Assembly (NCBI GenBank): GCA_964433755.1 | Contig: CAYSSR010000001.1 | Coordinates: 868,001-932,000, forward strand | Direction: 5' to 3' | DNA: 64,000 nucleotides | Origin: JAUVXJ01 sp964433755 | Lineage (GTDB): Bacteria; Chloroflexota; Anaerolineae; UBA7937; B3-Chlor | Shown here: positions 51,795-60,478 of the stretch, one piece after another | Position numbering within the stretch: position 1 is the first letter of the stretch | Layout of the letters: every line of letters begins with the position of its first letter | The notes under the pieces: model-generated | Database searches by the model: none | What the model saw: only the letters and a program-made list of their open reading frames with translations | What the model was told of the DNA's origin: nothing | Translations under genes and position numbers: made by a program

Positions 51795-51871
51795 GGCCCG
51801 CTAGCTCAATCTGGCAGAGCAGCTGACTCTTAATCAGTAGGTTCCAGGTTCGAATCCTGGGCGGGTCACCA
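51795..51871 (+). tRNA. tRNA-Lys (anticodon CUU), CCA encoded
   Basis: Acceptor GGCCCGC pairs with GCGGGTC (one G-U pair); anticodon loop CTCTTAA gives CTT; T-arm CCAGG-TTCGAAT-CCTGG is perfect. The discriminator A and CCA are encoded. It has its own promoter and intrinsic terminator. Confidence 0.96.
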
Positions 51872-51877
51872 GACAGG

Positions 51878-51916
51878 ACCCTTGGGAGGCTGAGCTTCCC
51901 GAGGGTTTCTTTGTGT
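51878..51916 (+). terminator. Intrinsic terminator after tRNA-Lys
   Basis: 13-bp stem ACCCTTGGGAGGC / GCTTCCCGAGGGT with a TGA loop, followed by TTCTTTGTGTT. Confidence 0.9.
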
Positions 51917-52156
51917 TAGGAGCGATCGACGCGGTTGATGGTTGCGTGGACGCAATGCTGATCTCGCGGTCTGTTCTGGTCTTCCCGGGTCATTGTTGGG
52001 CACTGTATGGGGCGCGACGGTGACCAGCAAGCCTCTTCTGTCCCAGGTCCCGGGTTATGTCTGCACCCTGGGCCGCACTCATCCTGCTTGTCTTGGCAAG
52101 GGCTGGGTGTACCTTGACAGCATCAGGGCACGGGCGGCTGCTATGGTTGTTAGACC

Positions 52157-52420
52157 CTATGATTCGCGGCTAGACGCCAGGCCCTTGTTAATGCTCCTGG
52201 CTACAAGGTATCCATCCACGATAACCCCTATCCAGATGGCACCGGTGAACAGGTTCAGGATGTCGCTGCCGAACAGCATCAGTACTGCCGTCATTCCTAC
52301 GATCTGGAGACCGGCGAAGGAGACGGCGAACCTGCCCCATCTTCGGAGATAGAGATACCCAACGCCCAATGGCAATGGCCATGCATTGAGCAATGCGGCA
52401 AGCCACGGTCTTTTCACCAT
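52157..52420 (-). CDS. Small TM2-like membrane protein
   Basis: 87 residues. The N-terminus VKRPWLAALLNAWPLPLGVGYLYLRRWGRF resembles TM2-type proteins, which begin with a basic K-x-P-W-L-A motif followed by a hairpin of two membrane helices. Hydrophobic segments lie at about 8-25, 34-52 and 55-73. Start ATG 52420 has GGGGGG about 4 nt upstream. The frame extends further upstream but without a site. Function unknown; no link to its neighbours is evident. Confidence 0.6.
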   Translation of the reverse strand: MVKRPWLAALLNAWPLPLGVGYLYLRRWGRFAVSFAGLQIVGMTAVLMLFGSDILNLFTGAIWIGVIVDGYLVARSINKGLASSRES

Positions 52421-52517
52421 GCCCCCCTTTCGGAGAATGCTCACTGACCAACTCAAGCCCGTGCTGCGAGAGGAAACCCATACAGGTCATTGGACCAATG
52501 AGAGCCACAAGCGCTGG

Positions 52518-53438
52518 CTAGGGGTGGCTCTGCAGCGCATCAACGCACTCGTCATATAGCATGTTGTATCGCCCCAATTGGTTTAGCGCCTTGTCCATGT
52601 CTCCGGTATCGCCGGTCTCGCAGAAAGCAAGCATGCGGTCTATGGCTACGGACAGTTGCTCTAGGGCGTCTTGGCATGAGCCAAGGACCCCGGCAAGTGC
52701 TACGTCCCCTGGCGCTGGGCAATGCCCGAGCGCCACTGCAGTGATGGTGGCTCGGTCGTGTGCTGCAGTAGCGAAGTCACAGAAGTCGTCGGAATCCCCT
52801 GAGCCGAGGGAGTCGAAAGCTTGATCCAGAGCGTCCGCTACGTCGTTGGTGCCACTTATGAATGTACTTCGAAGGCAGTTGAGGCACACGGTGCCTGCCT
52901 CGACCGTTGGTGCGAAGATCACAGAGGTGTACAGCTCCATTGCCTCATCCCAGAGCGAGTCTCCTCGGCACCGGTGAAGCATCATGGTCTCCCACTGGAA
53001 CTCTTGCTCTGAAGCAGGGGCAAGACACCATAGAACGAACTGGTCTGAAGCGCGGACATGCTCGGACACAGCCTCTTGGAAGAGCGCGTCAACTTCACAC
53101 ATCACAGGGTTCGATGGCAGGGGACAGGCGCTCATTGCCTGCCTAGCCTCGATGTACTTGCTCATGATTTGCAGCGGAGCATCGCAATACTCGCCACGGA
53201 GGTCATCCAGTGAGCGGTCTTGCGCCTGAAGAAGAGCTGCCTCTGCGTCATCCCACAGGAGCAAGGCTTCTGACAGGCACTTGTGCCACGATTCGTCGTC
53301 CTGCGTTTCTCTGGTTGGTGTTGGGTCAGCGGTGAATGTTGGCTCTGGAGTCGACGATCTTCCCGTGCACCCGATCACACAAGACAGAACCACAAGGCCA
53401 CACGCCATGCAGATCAGTAGGGCTGAATGTCGTGCCAT
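52518..53438 (-). CDS. Predicted lipoprotein, function unknown
   Basis: 306 residues. Signal peptide MARHSALLICMACGLVVLSCVIGC with lipobox SCVIGC, so the mature protein would start at the lipidated Cys, followed by a Thr/Pro-rich linker (TPEPTFTADPTPT). The remainder is alpha-helical with about a dozen scattered cysteines (WHKCL, GEYCDAP, SACPLP, MCEVDA, WCLAP, HRCRG, CLNCLR...), which suggests disulfides. I do not recognise a family. ATG 53438 is preferred to GTG 53468 because the signal peptide then starts at its basic end. Third-position base use looks less GC-rich than in the metabolic genes. Confidence 0.65.
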   Translation of the reverse strand: MARHSALLICMACGLVVLSCVIGCTGRSSTPEPTFTADPTPTRETQDDESWHKCLSEALLLWDDAEAALLQAQDRSLDDLRGEYCDAPLQIMSKYIEARQAMSACPLPSNPVMCEVDALFQEAVSEHVRASDQFVLWCLAPASEQEFQWETMMLHRCRGDSLWDEAMELYTSVIFAPTVEAGTVCLNCLRSTFISGTNDVADALDQAFDSLGSGDSDDFCDFATAAHDRATITAVALGHCPAPGDVALAGVLGSCQDALEQLSVAIDRMLAFCETGDTGDMDKALNQLGRYNMLYDECVDALQSHP

Positions 53439-53540
53439 TGCCCCGAGCTTCCTCAGCCACTCCTCCACGTCCTTGATCAGCGTCTCCTTCTCTTCTCCCT
53501 GAAAGATGGCAGCCTTCGCACTATGCGCTGCGAACTCCTT

Positions 53541-54035
53541 CTACCTCAAGTAGCTCAATCGCGCAGGGAAATCCTCCTCAAGTCGCTTCAGGTTTGGCTC
53601 GATCTCTTCGACCCTCTGTCTCAGACCTCTATCTCTTATCACTGGGAGTGGAACAGTGGTCACGCCGTTAGTGACTGTGGCGAGAGCGCCACTGTCACTG
53701 ACGATTGCTGGCACTTGCCGATTGTGCGCGTGGATCAACTCATGTGTCTCCTCTAGGAGGCTGAGTGTGTCGCTAGCCATGACGCTCAACTCCCCGGAAG
53801 CTCTAATGCTCTGATACGCCAAGCTGTGCAGAGGGGCTGCGTCAAACACTGTCCACTTTCCTGCCCCGTATTGCTCTCTGAACCGCCTGGCAACAGAATG
53901 GTCAAGCTTGACTTCTTCGAATAAGGCCTTGAACAAACGCTCCCTCTGTTTCCTGGTGTTGAAGCGTCTCTCCAGCAGCGTGCCTACATACGTGAGTAGA
54001 GCGCCAAGAAGTGTGCCCAAGAACCAGTCTGGCAT
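53541..54035 (-). CDS. Membrane-anchored protein of unknown function
   Basis: 164 residues. One N-terminal TM segment (MPDWFLGTLLGALLTYVGTLLERRF) and a cytosolic, mostly helical body (RERLFKALFEEVKLDHSVARRF; LSLLEETHELIHAHNRQ; LRQRVEEIEPNLKRLEEDFPARL). This layout is common in proteins tagging along with phage or defence loci, but no motif points to an activity. The start is ATG 54035, with GGGGGGGAAG about 7 nt upstream. Codon use is like the flanking block and unlike the Wood-Ljungdahl genes. Confidence 0.6.
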   Translation of the reverse strand: MPDWFLGTLLGALLTYVGTLLERRFNTRKQRERLFKALFEEVKLDHSVARRFREQYGAGKWTVFDAAPLHSLAYQSIRASGELSVMASDTLSLLEETHELIHAHNRQVPAIVSDSGALATVTNGVTTVPLPVIRDRGLRQRVEEIEPNLKRLEEDFPARLSYLR

Positions 54036-54207
54036 CGAATGCTTCCCCCCCAAAGAGCGTGCTCCCTATTGGCTATCTCATGAGCTAGAGAGAGGTGCAC
54101 AAGCTACCCCGGGATCCCCTGTCGTGTTAGCTTTCTCCCGGACCATGAGGGCTAGCTCTTCTGCGTCCGACCTGAGTGTCATGGTTTGTGCCGCTGAACG
54201 CTCCGGC

Positions 54208-55215
54208 CTAGTTCTGCCTTCTGGATGGCTTCCTCCTCCAAGAACAGAATCCCAGCCAAGCCGCTGCGACAACTGTCGCGACAACGCCGAAGATGACAAG
54301 CCAAACCCCGACACAGCAGTTTAGGGGTGCCACTCTCCCTGCACGTGCTGTCAGGCCCGACAGGAGCGCATAGCCTAGCAGAAGGCTGAGTGCCGCCATC
54401 AAGAATGCACCGATCGCCGCCGCCAGTGCCAGAGATTCCTTGGTAACAGATGACATGATGGCATTCCTCCTTGACGTACGTTGCCTCTTCTGCGCGCGTG
54501 GATCGTACACAGGCCGATAAGGCGGTGGTTCCTGTTCGAACCTCGTCTTGCTGCCAGGCTCAGGCAGTAGTCGCACAAAGCTGACAACAACTAGAAGTGC
54601 CATGAATACGCCGATCACTGACTGAACCAGCGTCAGCAGTAGAGTCCAGGTCTCGGTCGGAGCTACGGGAGGATCCCCGAAACTCGTCATCGTGCAGAAG
54701 CTGAGCCACAGCCATGTGAGCCAAGGGCCCGTCGCCGCGGATGAGGCCCCGGGTGCGCTCGTCAAGGCAGCAAAGCCGCTCGACCAATGCCGGTAGAACA
54801 GGGCAAACCAGACTATGATGCCGACATAGTTCTGCAGGGCGGTGATGACCAGACGGCGGTGGCTCAGTACTCGCTGCCACTTCCTTTTCTTCGCCGCCCT
54901 GTAGCCGCTGAATACGAGGATGTCGACTTCGTAGAGGAATCCCTCTATGACGATAAGCCCGCCATAGCGAACGGCGGCCCATTCCAGCCACCGCAGACTC
55001 TCCGCCGAAGTTGTCAGGAAGAGGAAGATCGAACCCAGGAAGTGACCCAGAACCCACGCATCGACGAAGCGGTAGCTGTCTCGTATAGTGGGAATCAGCT
55101 TGACGAGCCACCAGTGCGGCGATACGTAGTTATGCAGAGAGAATGCTCTCGACCACCATTCTACGATGAATGAGTCGGATGGTATGTACGCTCTAGACGG
55201 CTTTCTGCCAAACAT
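54208..55215 (-). CDS. Ion-channel-like membrane protein with altered selectivity filter
   Basis: 335 residues with about six membrane segments. The centre reads like a two-TM potassium channel pore: GIIVWFALFYRHW (outer helix), LWLSFCTMTSFGDPPVAP (pore loop) and LLTLVQSVIGVFMALLVVVSFVRLL (inner helix). The filter is TMTSFGD instead of TVGYGD, so ion selectivity is doubtful. The N-terminal 130 residues contain two further hydrophobic stretches and the basic run YRAAKKRKWQR. A C-terminal pair of TM helices (LALAAAIGAFLMAALSLLLGY; CVGVWLVIFGVVATVVAAAW) is separated by a basic cytosolic loop. No RCK domain. Start ATG 55215 has no strong ribosome site. Confidence 0.6.
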   Translation of the reverse strand: MFGRKPSRAYIPSDSFIVEWWSRAFSLHNYVSPHWWLVKLIPTIRDSYRFVDAWVLGHFLGSIFLFLTTSAESLRWLEWAAVRYGGLIVIEGFLYEVDILVFSGYRAAKKRKWQRVLSHRRLVITALQNYVGIIVWFALFYRHWSSGFAALTSAPGASSAATGPWLTWLWLSFCTMTSFGDPPVAPTETWTLLLTLVQSVIGVFMALLVVVSFVRLLPEPGSKTRFEQEPPPYRPVYDPRAQKRQRTSRRNAIMSSVTKESLALAAAIGAFLMAALSLLLGYALLSGLTARAGRVAPLNCCVGVWLVIFGVVATVVAAAWLGFCSWRRKPSRRQN

Positions 55216-55555
55216 CTCGCATGTGCAGATTACGGTGGTCGGTCAGTAGCGTGTGCAGCCGCCTGCACGAGCAGCCGCGGTTGGCGCGCTACCAGCCGAG
55301 TCACCGGCCCACGCATATGACTGTCTGGATTGTACCACAACGGTGAAGAGATGGCAACAGGAGTTCTTGCCAATAACAGGGGGCGCCGCTGTTCGGGAGA
55401 CCGATGTGTCACACGCCCACAGGAGGTTGGCTAGTGGCGACTGTGGGTTGTCTGCCTTCCCTATCCTCCTCCAATCGCTCCTTAACCACCCTCTCTACCT
55501 GTTCCCGTTCTTGCCTGCAAGCATGCCATTCGTCGCGTTCGTACAGCGTCCCGGC
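55216..55555. other. Intergenic region, nothing recognised
   Basis: 340 nt without a supported gene, promoter or repeat. Confidence 0.4.
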
Positions 55556-56062
55556 TCAGGCCCCAATCTCGGCGGCCTTGCGAAACGTGTCGATCATCTC
55601 CTGGGCGATGCGATCGAGCGGCTCCCAGGCAGGCGGGTACTCTGACCACCAGACAAAACGGACACTGCTGTACATGTCTCCAAACAGCGCCAACTGTATC
55701 AAGGTACCGTCGAGTCCTCCCCCGCCTGTGTACAGCGGCGACAACTTCACAGCGATCTGGCGAACCTCTTCCCAGTAGGACTCGAGCTGGTCCGATGACA
55801 CCTCGAGCTGGGAATAACCCCAGAGTTGAGTCCCCAGTCCCCCAGCGGGTGCAAGCGAACTTCGGTATACAGCGAATCCGTCTTCGCGTTTGCGAATCTC
55901 CCACGCGGACCCAATGTCCCACGACGGTTCGTGAACCAGTTGAAGAACTCTGGCGCCACATCCCGGCCAAACCACAGCTTCGAATACGGCCCGTGCCGAT
56001 TGCGGGACCGCGTCGCTACCCTGGCGCAGATTGTCTCGATCTCGAGCCTTTCCGTCGTCCAT
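55556..56062 (-). CDS. Hypothetical cytosolic protein
   Basis: 168 residues, no family recognised. It is a soluble alpha/beta protein, with a Trp- and aromatic-rich middle (WDIGSAWEIRKREDGFAVYRS; LWGYSQLEVSSDQLESYWEEV) and an acidic C-terminal helix (WEPLDRIAQEMIDTFRKAAEI). Start ATG 56062 is set by GGGAGG 7 nt upstream. It stands alone between two gaps of over 300 nt. Nothing links it to a pathway. Confidence 0.6.
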   Translation of the reverse strand: MDDGKARDRDNLRQGSDAVPQSARAVFEAVVWPGCGARVLQLVHEPSWDIGSAWEIRKREDGFAVYRSSLAPAGGLGTQLWGYSQLEVSSDQLESYWEEVRQIAVKLSPLYTGGGGLDGTLIQLALFGDMYSSVRFVWWSEYPPAWEPLDRIAQEMIDTFRKAAEIGA

Positions 56063-56376
56063 GACTGACCTCCCTGACTCCTCTTCGATGGTCCCGTGTC
56101 TCATTCATGCAGGATCCGCGCGCGAGAACTCGAACCCACACGGACACTGGACTCACTGCTGCGAGACTCCACTCGCCCGGTTGGGGCAAGGATGATCACG
56201 GCCTCTTGGTCCCTCGACTAGTAAGGGTACTCTACAACGCCCACACTGCCAAGCTCAGAGTCTCCCAGCTTGCCACGATAGCCCACAAGGCCCACGAACG
56301 ACCTCAGCGCCCATCTCTTGTGCCTTGTGGGCCAGTCCTTTTCGACCGGCTGTGGGTGGGACGATGCTGGTCACAG
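56063..56376. other. Intergenic region with tRNA-like 3' fragment
   Basis: 314 nt without a gene. At 56117-56141, read on the minus strand, GTGTGGGTTCGAGTTCTCGC resembles the T-arm and acceptor end of a leucine- or serine-type tRNA, but the stems do not close, so it is at most a remnant. No CCA or intact tRNA. Confidence 0.35.
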
Positions 56377-57309
56377 CTACTGTCCCGAGAGTATGGCCTC
56401 CATTTTCTCCTCCCATTTGCCTGTGTGAATGATGCGGGCTTTGTGCAGTCCCCGTCTCAGGATCTCGGCTTTCGTGAGCTTTGTAACCTCTTTCCATTCC
56501 TCGCCAAAGATGTACGTTGCATTCCGCGTGTATCTGCTCTCACAAACGTAGAGATCCCTTTCCACGAAGCCGAAAACAAAGTACCCCTGGAAGCCCTCTC
56601 GACCGAGGGCCACGAAATCAGGCTCGGACTCGTTTATCAGTTCAAGCCTGTCCAGAGTCTCTTCCAGATCACTTCCAGTTACCCGCTTCGACAGACGTCT
56701 GACGCTTTCTCGCATTTTGCTCCGGACCCGCTCTCCCTCACGCAGGAATGTCCAATCCAAGAACTCTAAGGGAGCAGTAATGATCCGTTCGAGGTTCTTG
56801 GTGAAGATGCGGCATTCTCGGAACATCTCCAGGTAGAGATTGATGGTGTGTCGGAGCAGTTCGTCGTTCTTCGCTATGTACACAAAGGGAGGGGAGACAA
56901 CGACAGACTCTCTGTCGTCTAGTCGTGTACCTATCTGCATTTCAACGGCGGGAGGAGGGATGAAGGTGCGTGCGTATCTCTTGCGCGTGAATTCTGTGCG
57001 TCTGGTGCGCTGCACGGTGTCTGGGCCGCGCCTTTCCGTGTACGTGCACTCGAGAGTATAGTGGACAGTCTCCATGGGCTGGTCCTTGTGCGTCTCGTAG
57101 GCACCCTCAGCGTTGTACTTGCTTCGGGGGCCAAACACCGGCAAGGGCACCACGGACTCGCCGTTCTTCAACGGACGTGTGAATCCTGCCTCCACGAGAG
57201 TGTCAGTGAACCGTCTTGTGCCGTCCACGCCTACAAGAACACTCGTACCTCTTTCAACACCAACGAGATTGCTGCTGAGGTTCCTCACCATCCTCTTCCT
57301 GAGAATCAT
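56377..57309 (-). CDS. Hypothetical protein, function unknown
   Basis: 310 residues, no recognised family, no signal peptide or TM segment. N-terminal part is beta-rich (VGVERGTSVLVGVDGTRRFTD, VHYTLECTYTERRGPDTVQ), the middle is helical (NDELLRHTINLYLEMFRECRIF) and the C-terminus holds a basic helical region (FGEEWKEVTKLTKAEILRRGLHKARI). Start ATG 57309 is supported by GGAG 8 nt upstream. It is followed downstream by a gap and belongs to the same leftward accessory-looking block. Confidence 0.55.
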   Translation of the reverse strand: MILRKRMVRNLSSNLVGVERGTSVLVGVDGTRRFTDTLVEAGFTRPLKNGESVVPLPVFGPRSKYNAEGAYETHKDQPMETVHYTLECTYTERRGPDTVQRTRRTEFTRKRYARTFIPPPAVEMQIGTRLDDRESVVVSPPFVYIAKNDELLRHTINLYLEMFRECRIFTKNLERIITAPLEFLDWTFLREGERVRSKMRESVRRLSKRVTGSDLEETLDRLELINESEPDFVALGREGFQGYFVFGFVERDLYVCESRYTRNATYIFGEEWKEVTKLTKAEILRRGLHKARIIHTGKWEEKMEAILSGQ

Positions 57310-57767
57310 GGCCTTCTCCTCTCTCCACGGTGTGTGGAACGGACTAGGCGAGCAGACGCCTGAGTACGTCTCGATGGTCTTGGCAGCACGGTCAGCCGAC
57401 TCTGACTCGCGCATACTGCCTTTGTCCGAAGCCTCTGCCTGTACCTTGTTCAGTTGGACAGAGCCTGAGGCTGTTGTGCAAAGCAGAAGCCTATGTCAGC
57501 AGAAGGGCCATGTTGTGGACCTATCACCCTATTGTATATCAGAGTTCGCAGGACACTGCAACTTTCGTTCCCACACCCCACGGATTGCCGCCTCCGACAG
57601 CCGGATGCACTGCCTTGGACGCACGAGATTGGTGGGTTGTGGGCGACGGGAGTGGATTGGAGCATCGACAAGGCCTGCTTCCAGTAGCTGATGAAGAGAT
57701 CTATGACCCAGGTCTTCGCCGATCCAGGGCAAGGGAAGACGGTAGCGGCAGCGGGTAGTACGGCCAT

Positions 57768-57798
57768 GGGGGCGTTGTTGCTTCGCGGGACGGCCCTC
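57768..57798 (+). repeat. Terminator-like element related to that at 58867
   Basis: GGGGGCGTTGTTGC-TTCG-CGGGACGGCCCTC shares its loop side and ACGGCCCTCT with the terminator after the PEP-CTERM gene; pairing is imperfect and a short pyrimidine run follows. Confidence 0.4.
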
Positions 57799-58071
57799 TC
57801 TCCTTTTGCAGCGAGATCATCAGGCCGAACGCGCAACTCGGCGAAGGTCGCCGCATTCAGTGGGCAGGATCCTGGACAGGCCCACCCGGCGACGTGCTTT
57901 CGACATGCGTGGAGCGGGCGAGGAGACTGCCATGCTGGTCTTGTGACAGGGCCCTCCATTGTTTGGGCCTACGGTGGCGGGGGCGAGCCAGGGGTCTCGT
58001 CCCTTCCCTCCACTGTGGGAGCGCATCATGAGCCCTTCTGGAAGATGTCCCTGTCCGTGATGGATCAAACC

Positions 58072-58100
58072 TTGACAATTGTCGCGAAATCCGGTAGAAT
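58072..58100 (+). promoter_or_regulatory. Sigma-70 promoter for PEP-CTERM gene 1
   Basis: TTGACA (58072-58077), 17 nt, TAGAAT (58095-58100), 60 nt upstream of the ATG at 58161. Confidence 0.85.
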
Positions 58101-58160
58101 TGGTGTGGTGCTGTGTATCAAGTGACAAAGCCGCGGTTCAGAGGATCGAGGAGGAGGGCG

Positions 58161-58844
58161 ATGAAACGCAAAGCGGTAGCGGCGATGATCACAGTGATGG
58201 CCCTGGCTCTGGCGTTCGCACCCACGGTGGGGGCACAGGGGACCATCGACGATGAGTTCCTCGAGGATATCCCCTCGGACGTCACCACGGATCAGGCGGA
58301 GCACTGCTACCCTGGCCAGGGGTACTGCAGCTACGTCACGTACCTGGACAACGAGAACAACGCCGGGACTGGGGTGCCCGACAACGACATGGGTTGGCAT
58401 GTCGGCACCGTATACTTCCGCACCTGCGCCAACGAGGCCAAGCATCCTATCGAGTTCAACGTCGCGGTTTCGGCGGTGACCTACAACGTCGATGCCATCC
58501 TTCTTCTGGTGATGCCCGTGTCCAATGACCCCGCCAGCGTGGCCTCCGTCTACTTCAATGGGAGCAAGCTGACGGCCTACTATTACGGCGCGACCACGAG
58601 CGGCCTCTACGATCTCTGGATCAGCCGCGTGGACCCCACGCTGGTTCATGCTGGCGATAACCTGGTAGAGGTGAACCTGCGATCTGGCACCTGCATACGA
58701 TTGATCCAAGGCATCCTGTTCATGTACGACCACGAGGCCTGGGAAGAAGAGTTCGTGCCGGAGCCCGCCACCATCGCGTTGCTGGGCACCGGGCTGGCGG
58801 GGCTGGCAGGATACGCCGGCCTGTGGCTGAGGAGAAGGCGGTAG
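58161..58844 (+). CDS. Secreted protein with PEP-CTERM-like sorting tail
   Basis: 227 residues. Signal peptide (KRKAVAAMITVMALALAFAPTVGAQ, cleavage near residue 26). Mature domain beta-rich and acidic, with cysteines at HCYPGQGYCSY and FRTCANEAK; a jelly-roll or DUF-type extracellular domain is plausible. The tail VPEPATIALLGTGLAGLAG followed by LWLRRRR is a PEP-CTERM motif: a PEP core, hydrophobic helix and basic end, the kind removed by an exosortase. ATG 58161 has GAGGAGGG 8 nt upstream; a longer frame lacks a signal peptide. An intrinsic terminator follows the stop. Confidence 0.85.
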   Translation: MKRKAVAAMITVMALALAFAPTVGAQGTIDDEFLEDIPSDVTTDQAEHCYPGQGYCSYVTYLDNENNAGTGVPDNDMGWHVGTVYFRTCANEAKHPIEFNVAVSAVTYNVDAILLLVMPVSNDPASVASVYFNGSKLTAYYYGATTSGLYDLWISRVDPTLVHAGDNLVEVNLRSGTCIRLIQGILFMYDHEAWEEEFVPEPATIALLGTGLAGLAGYAGLWLRRRR

Positions 58845-58866
58845 GGGAAGCTGCCCATCTGGCTAC

Positions 58867-58902
58867 GAGGGGGCTGTTCCTTCGGGGGACGGCCCTCTTT
58901 TC
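58867..58902 (+). terminator. Terminator after PEP-CTERM gene 1
   Basis: GAGGGGGCTGTTCC / GGGGACGGCCCTC with a TTCG-containing loop and a two-G bulge, followed by TTTTC. Confidence 0.75.
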
Positions 58903-58993
58903 ATGGGAACGAGACAGTCGGGCTGTGCCCACGACTGTTTCGAGCGGGGAGGATCCTCGGCTTGCCCGCTCAGCGGGGAGGGGGCCCACGCGT

Positions 58994-60172
58994 CTACGTC
59001 TGCCCTCGCCACTCCTGGATCAACTCACGTAGACGTTCCCTGCCTTGCTCGTCGACCGATCGTGACAACCGCAGGAAGGACTCCATCTCGGCGATGGCGT
59101 CCGCGTACCGGCGCTGCCGGGAGTACAGCCCGGCGCGGACGAAGTAGGCGGCGGCGTTTTCTGGCTCGAGGCGAATACACTCTGTAAGGTCGGCCAGACC
59201 CTTGTCCAACTCGTTGGTGCTCACGTAGGCGGTTCCCCGCACGAGATAGGCTTCGGCCATGGTCGGGTCTACTCTGAGTGCTTTTGTGGAGTCTGCGATA
59301 GCCCGTCGGTAACTGCCCAGGTTCGCTTGGGAACGGGCCCGACGCGCGTAAGCCTTGGCGCAGGAGGGGTTCACATGGATGGCCCGAGTGAAGTCGGCGA
59401 GGGCCTTGTCGTGTCGGCCCAGGGCGGCGTGAGCGATCCCCCGATCCACGTACAACCATTCACTGGGCGAGCCAAGGGCGATAGCTTTGTTGAGATCGGC
59501 CATAGCGCGGAGAGATTGGCCAAGGTTCAGGAGGGTGCGGCCCCGCTCGTGATAGGCACCGGCATAGGCAGGGTCGGCTCTGACGCCCGTGTCCATGTCC
59601 GCCAGGCCCTTCTCGTGCTGGCCCAGAGCAACGTAGGCACGTCCCCGCAGACAATAGGGCTCGGCTTTGTTGGGGTCGATTTCTATGGCCCTGGTGCAGT
59701 CGGCGATGGCGTGGTGGTACTCGCCGCGCGTGACGAACTCGGACCCTCGATTGGAGTAGGCGTCGCCGCATTCGGGATCGAGGTCGATGGCCCGGTTGAG
59801 ATCGGCCATGGCCTTTTCGTGATCGCCGAGAACACCGTGCGTTGCTCCTCGATTGGAGTACGTCTGGGCGCAGTTCGGATCCAGGCGGATGGCTTGGTCG
59901 AAGTCCGCCAGGGCTGATCGCAGGTCGCCCAAACCCAGGCGCATCACTCCTCGTGTCCCGTAGACCAGGGCGCTGTTGGGATCCAACTGCATCGCGGCGT
60001 CGAGGTCCTCGAGGGCCTCCGATACGCGCCCTGCGTTGAACAGCGCCTCAGCTCGCGCCACGAATCCTACGGCATCCGTGGGCGTTGGCGAGGGCTTTGG
60101 TTTGCCCCTATTCCAGAAGCCGGAGTTGAGTAGAACCAGCAGCAGTGCGAGCGAGAAGATACCAGCCATCAT
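58994..60172 (-). CDS. Membrane-anchored TPR-repeat protein
   Basis: 392 residues. N-terminal membrane segment (MMAGIFSLALLLVLLNSGF) and a short Pro-rich linker (KPKPSPTPTD) precede about nine or ten TPR units from residue 38 to the end, each with the pattern of AY..RG.....G....A..D...AI..DP. Consecutive units are strongly alike (ALADFDQAIRLDPNCAQTYSNRG, KAMADLNRAIDLDPECGDAYSNRG), suggesting internal duplication. TPR arrays hold protein complexes together; the partner is unknown. Start ATG 60172 has GGAG 8 nt upstream. It has its own promoter (60346-60374) divergent from the second PEP-CTERM gene. Confidence 0.9.
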   Translation of the reverse strand: MMAGIFSLALLLVLLNSGFWNRGKPKPSPTPTDAVGFVARAEALFNAGRVSEALEDLDAAMQLDPNSALVYGTRGVMRLGLGDLRSALADFDQAIRLDPNCAQTYSNRGATHGVLGDHEKAMADLNRAIDLDPECGDAYSNRGSEFVTRGEYHHAIADCTRAIEIDPNKAEPYCLRGRAYVALGQHEKGLADMDTGVRADPAYAGAYHERGRTLLNLGQSLRAMADLNKAIALGSPSEWLYVDRGIAHAALGRHDKALADFTRAIHVNPSCAKAYARRARSQANLGSYRRAIADSTKALRVDPTMAEAYLVRGTAYVSTNELDKGLADLTECIRLEPENAAAYFVRAGLYSRQRRYADAIAEMESFLRLSRSVDEQGRERLRELIQEWRGQT

Positions 60173-60345
60173 CGTGCTCGCTCCTCGTCGTTGGTGGTCC
60201 CGTTGGAAGCAGGCGAAGGTGGCTGATGACTCGTGGGCGCTGGAATGAGGAGTCTCTGCCAACACGCCATTGGCGGACGCATGCCCCCCGCAGTCGGGTA
60301 CACAGCGTGTCAAAGCCGCCAGTTGGCGCATGTCTTCGTCAACCA

Positions 60346-60374
60346 AGTATAGCACACCTATCGTGTCGTGTCAC
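60346..60374 (-). promoter_or_regulatory. Promoter for the TPR gene
   Basis: On the minus strand GTGACA (60369-60374), 17 nt, TATACT (60346-60351). Confidence 0.7.
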
Positions 60375-60401
60375 TGTTGGTTGTAACTGCGTGTAAGTCC
60401 C

Positions 60402-60430
60402 TTGACGGGAAAGCGAACCTGTGCTAGACT
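60402..60430 (+). promoter_or_regulatory. Promoter for PEP-CTERM-like gene 2
   Basis: TTGACG (60402-60407), 17 nt, TAGACT (60425-60430). Confidence 0.75.
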
Positions 60431-60478
60431 GTGGGTGTGGTTTTGCGGCGCAGCATGAGCGATCAGGGAGGTGGGAGC

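Larger units (their letters stand above)
57310..58160. other. 851-nt region without a supported gene
   Basis: Several overlapping short open frames exist on both strands but none has family features or a ribosome site. It includes a hairpin (57768-57798) resembling the terminator at 58867 and the promoter at 58072-58100. The stretch may be a decayed gene. Confidence 0.45.
60173..60478. other. Divergent intergenic region with two promoters
   Basis: 306 nt between the TPR gene (-) and the second secreted protein gene (+). The two promoters lie at 60346-60374 (-) and 60402-60430 (+). Nothing else was recognised. Confidence 0.6.

Noticed and set aside
51795..51871. tRNA-Lys 3' end sharing GGGCGGGTC and AGAC with the REP palindrome
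   Set aside because: The shared stretch is short and GC-rich and no full-length similarity extends from it; probably coincidence.
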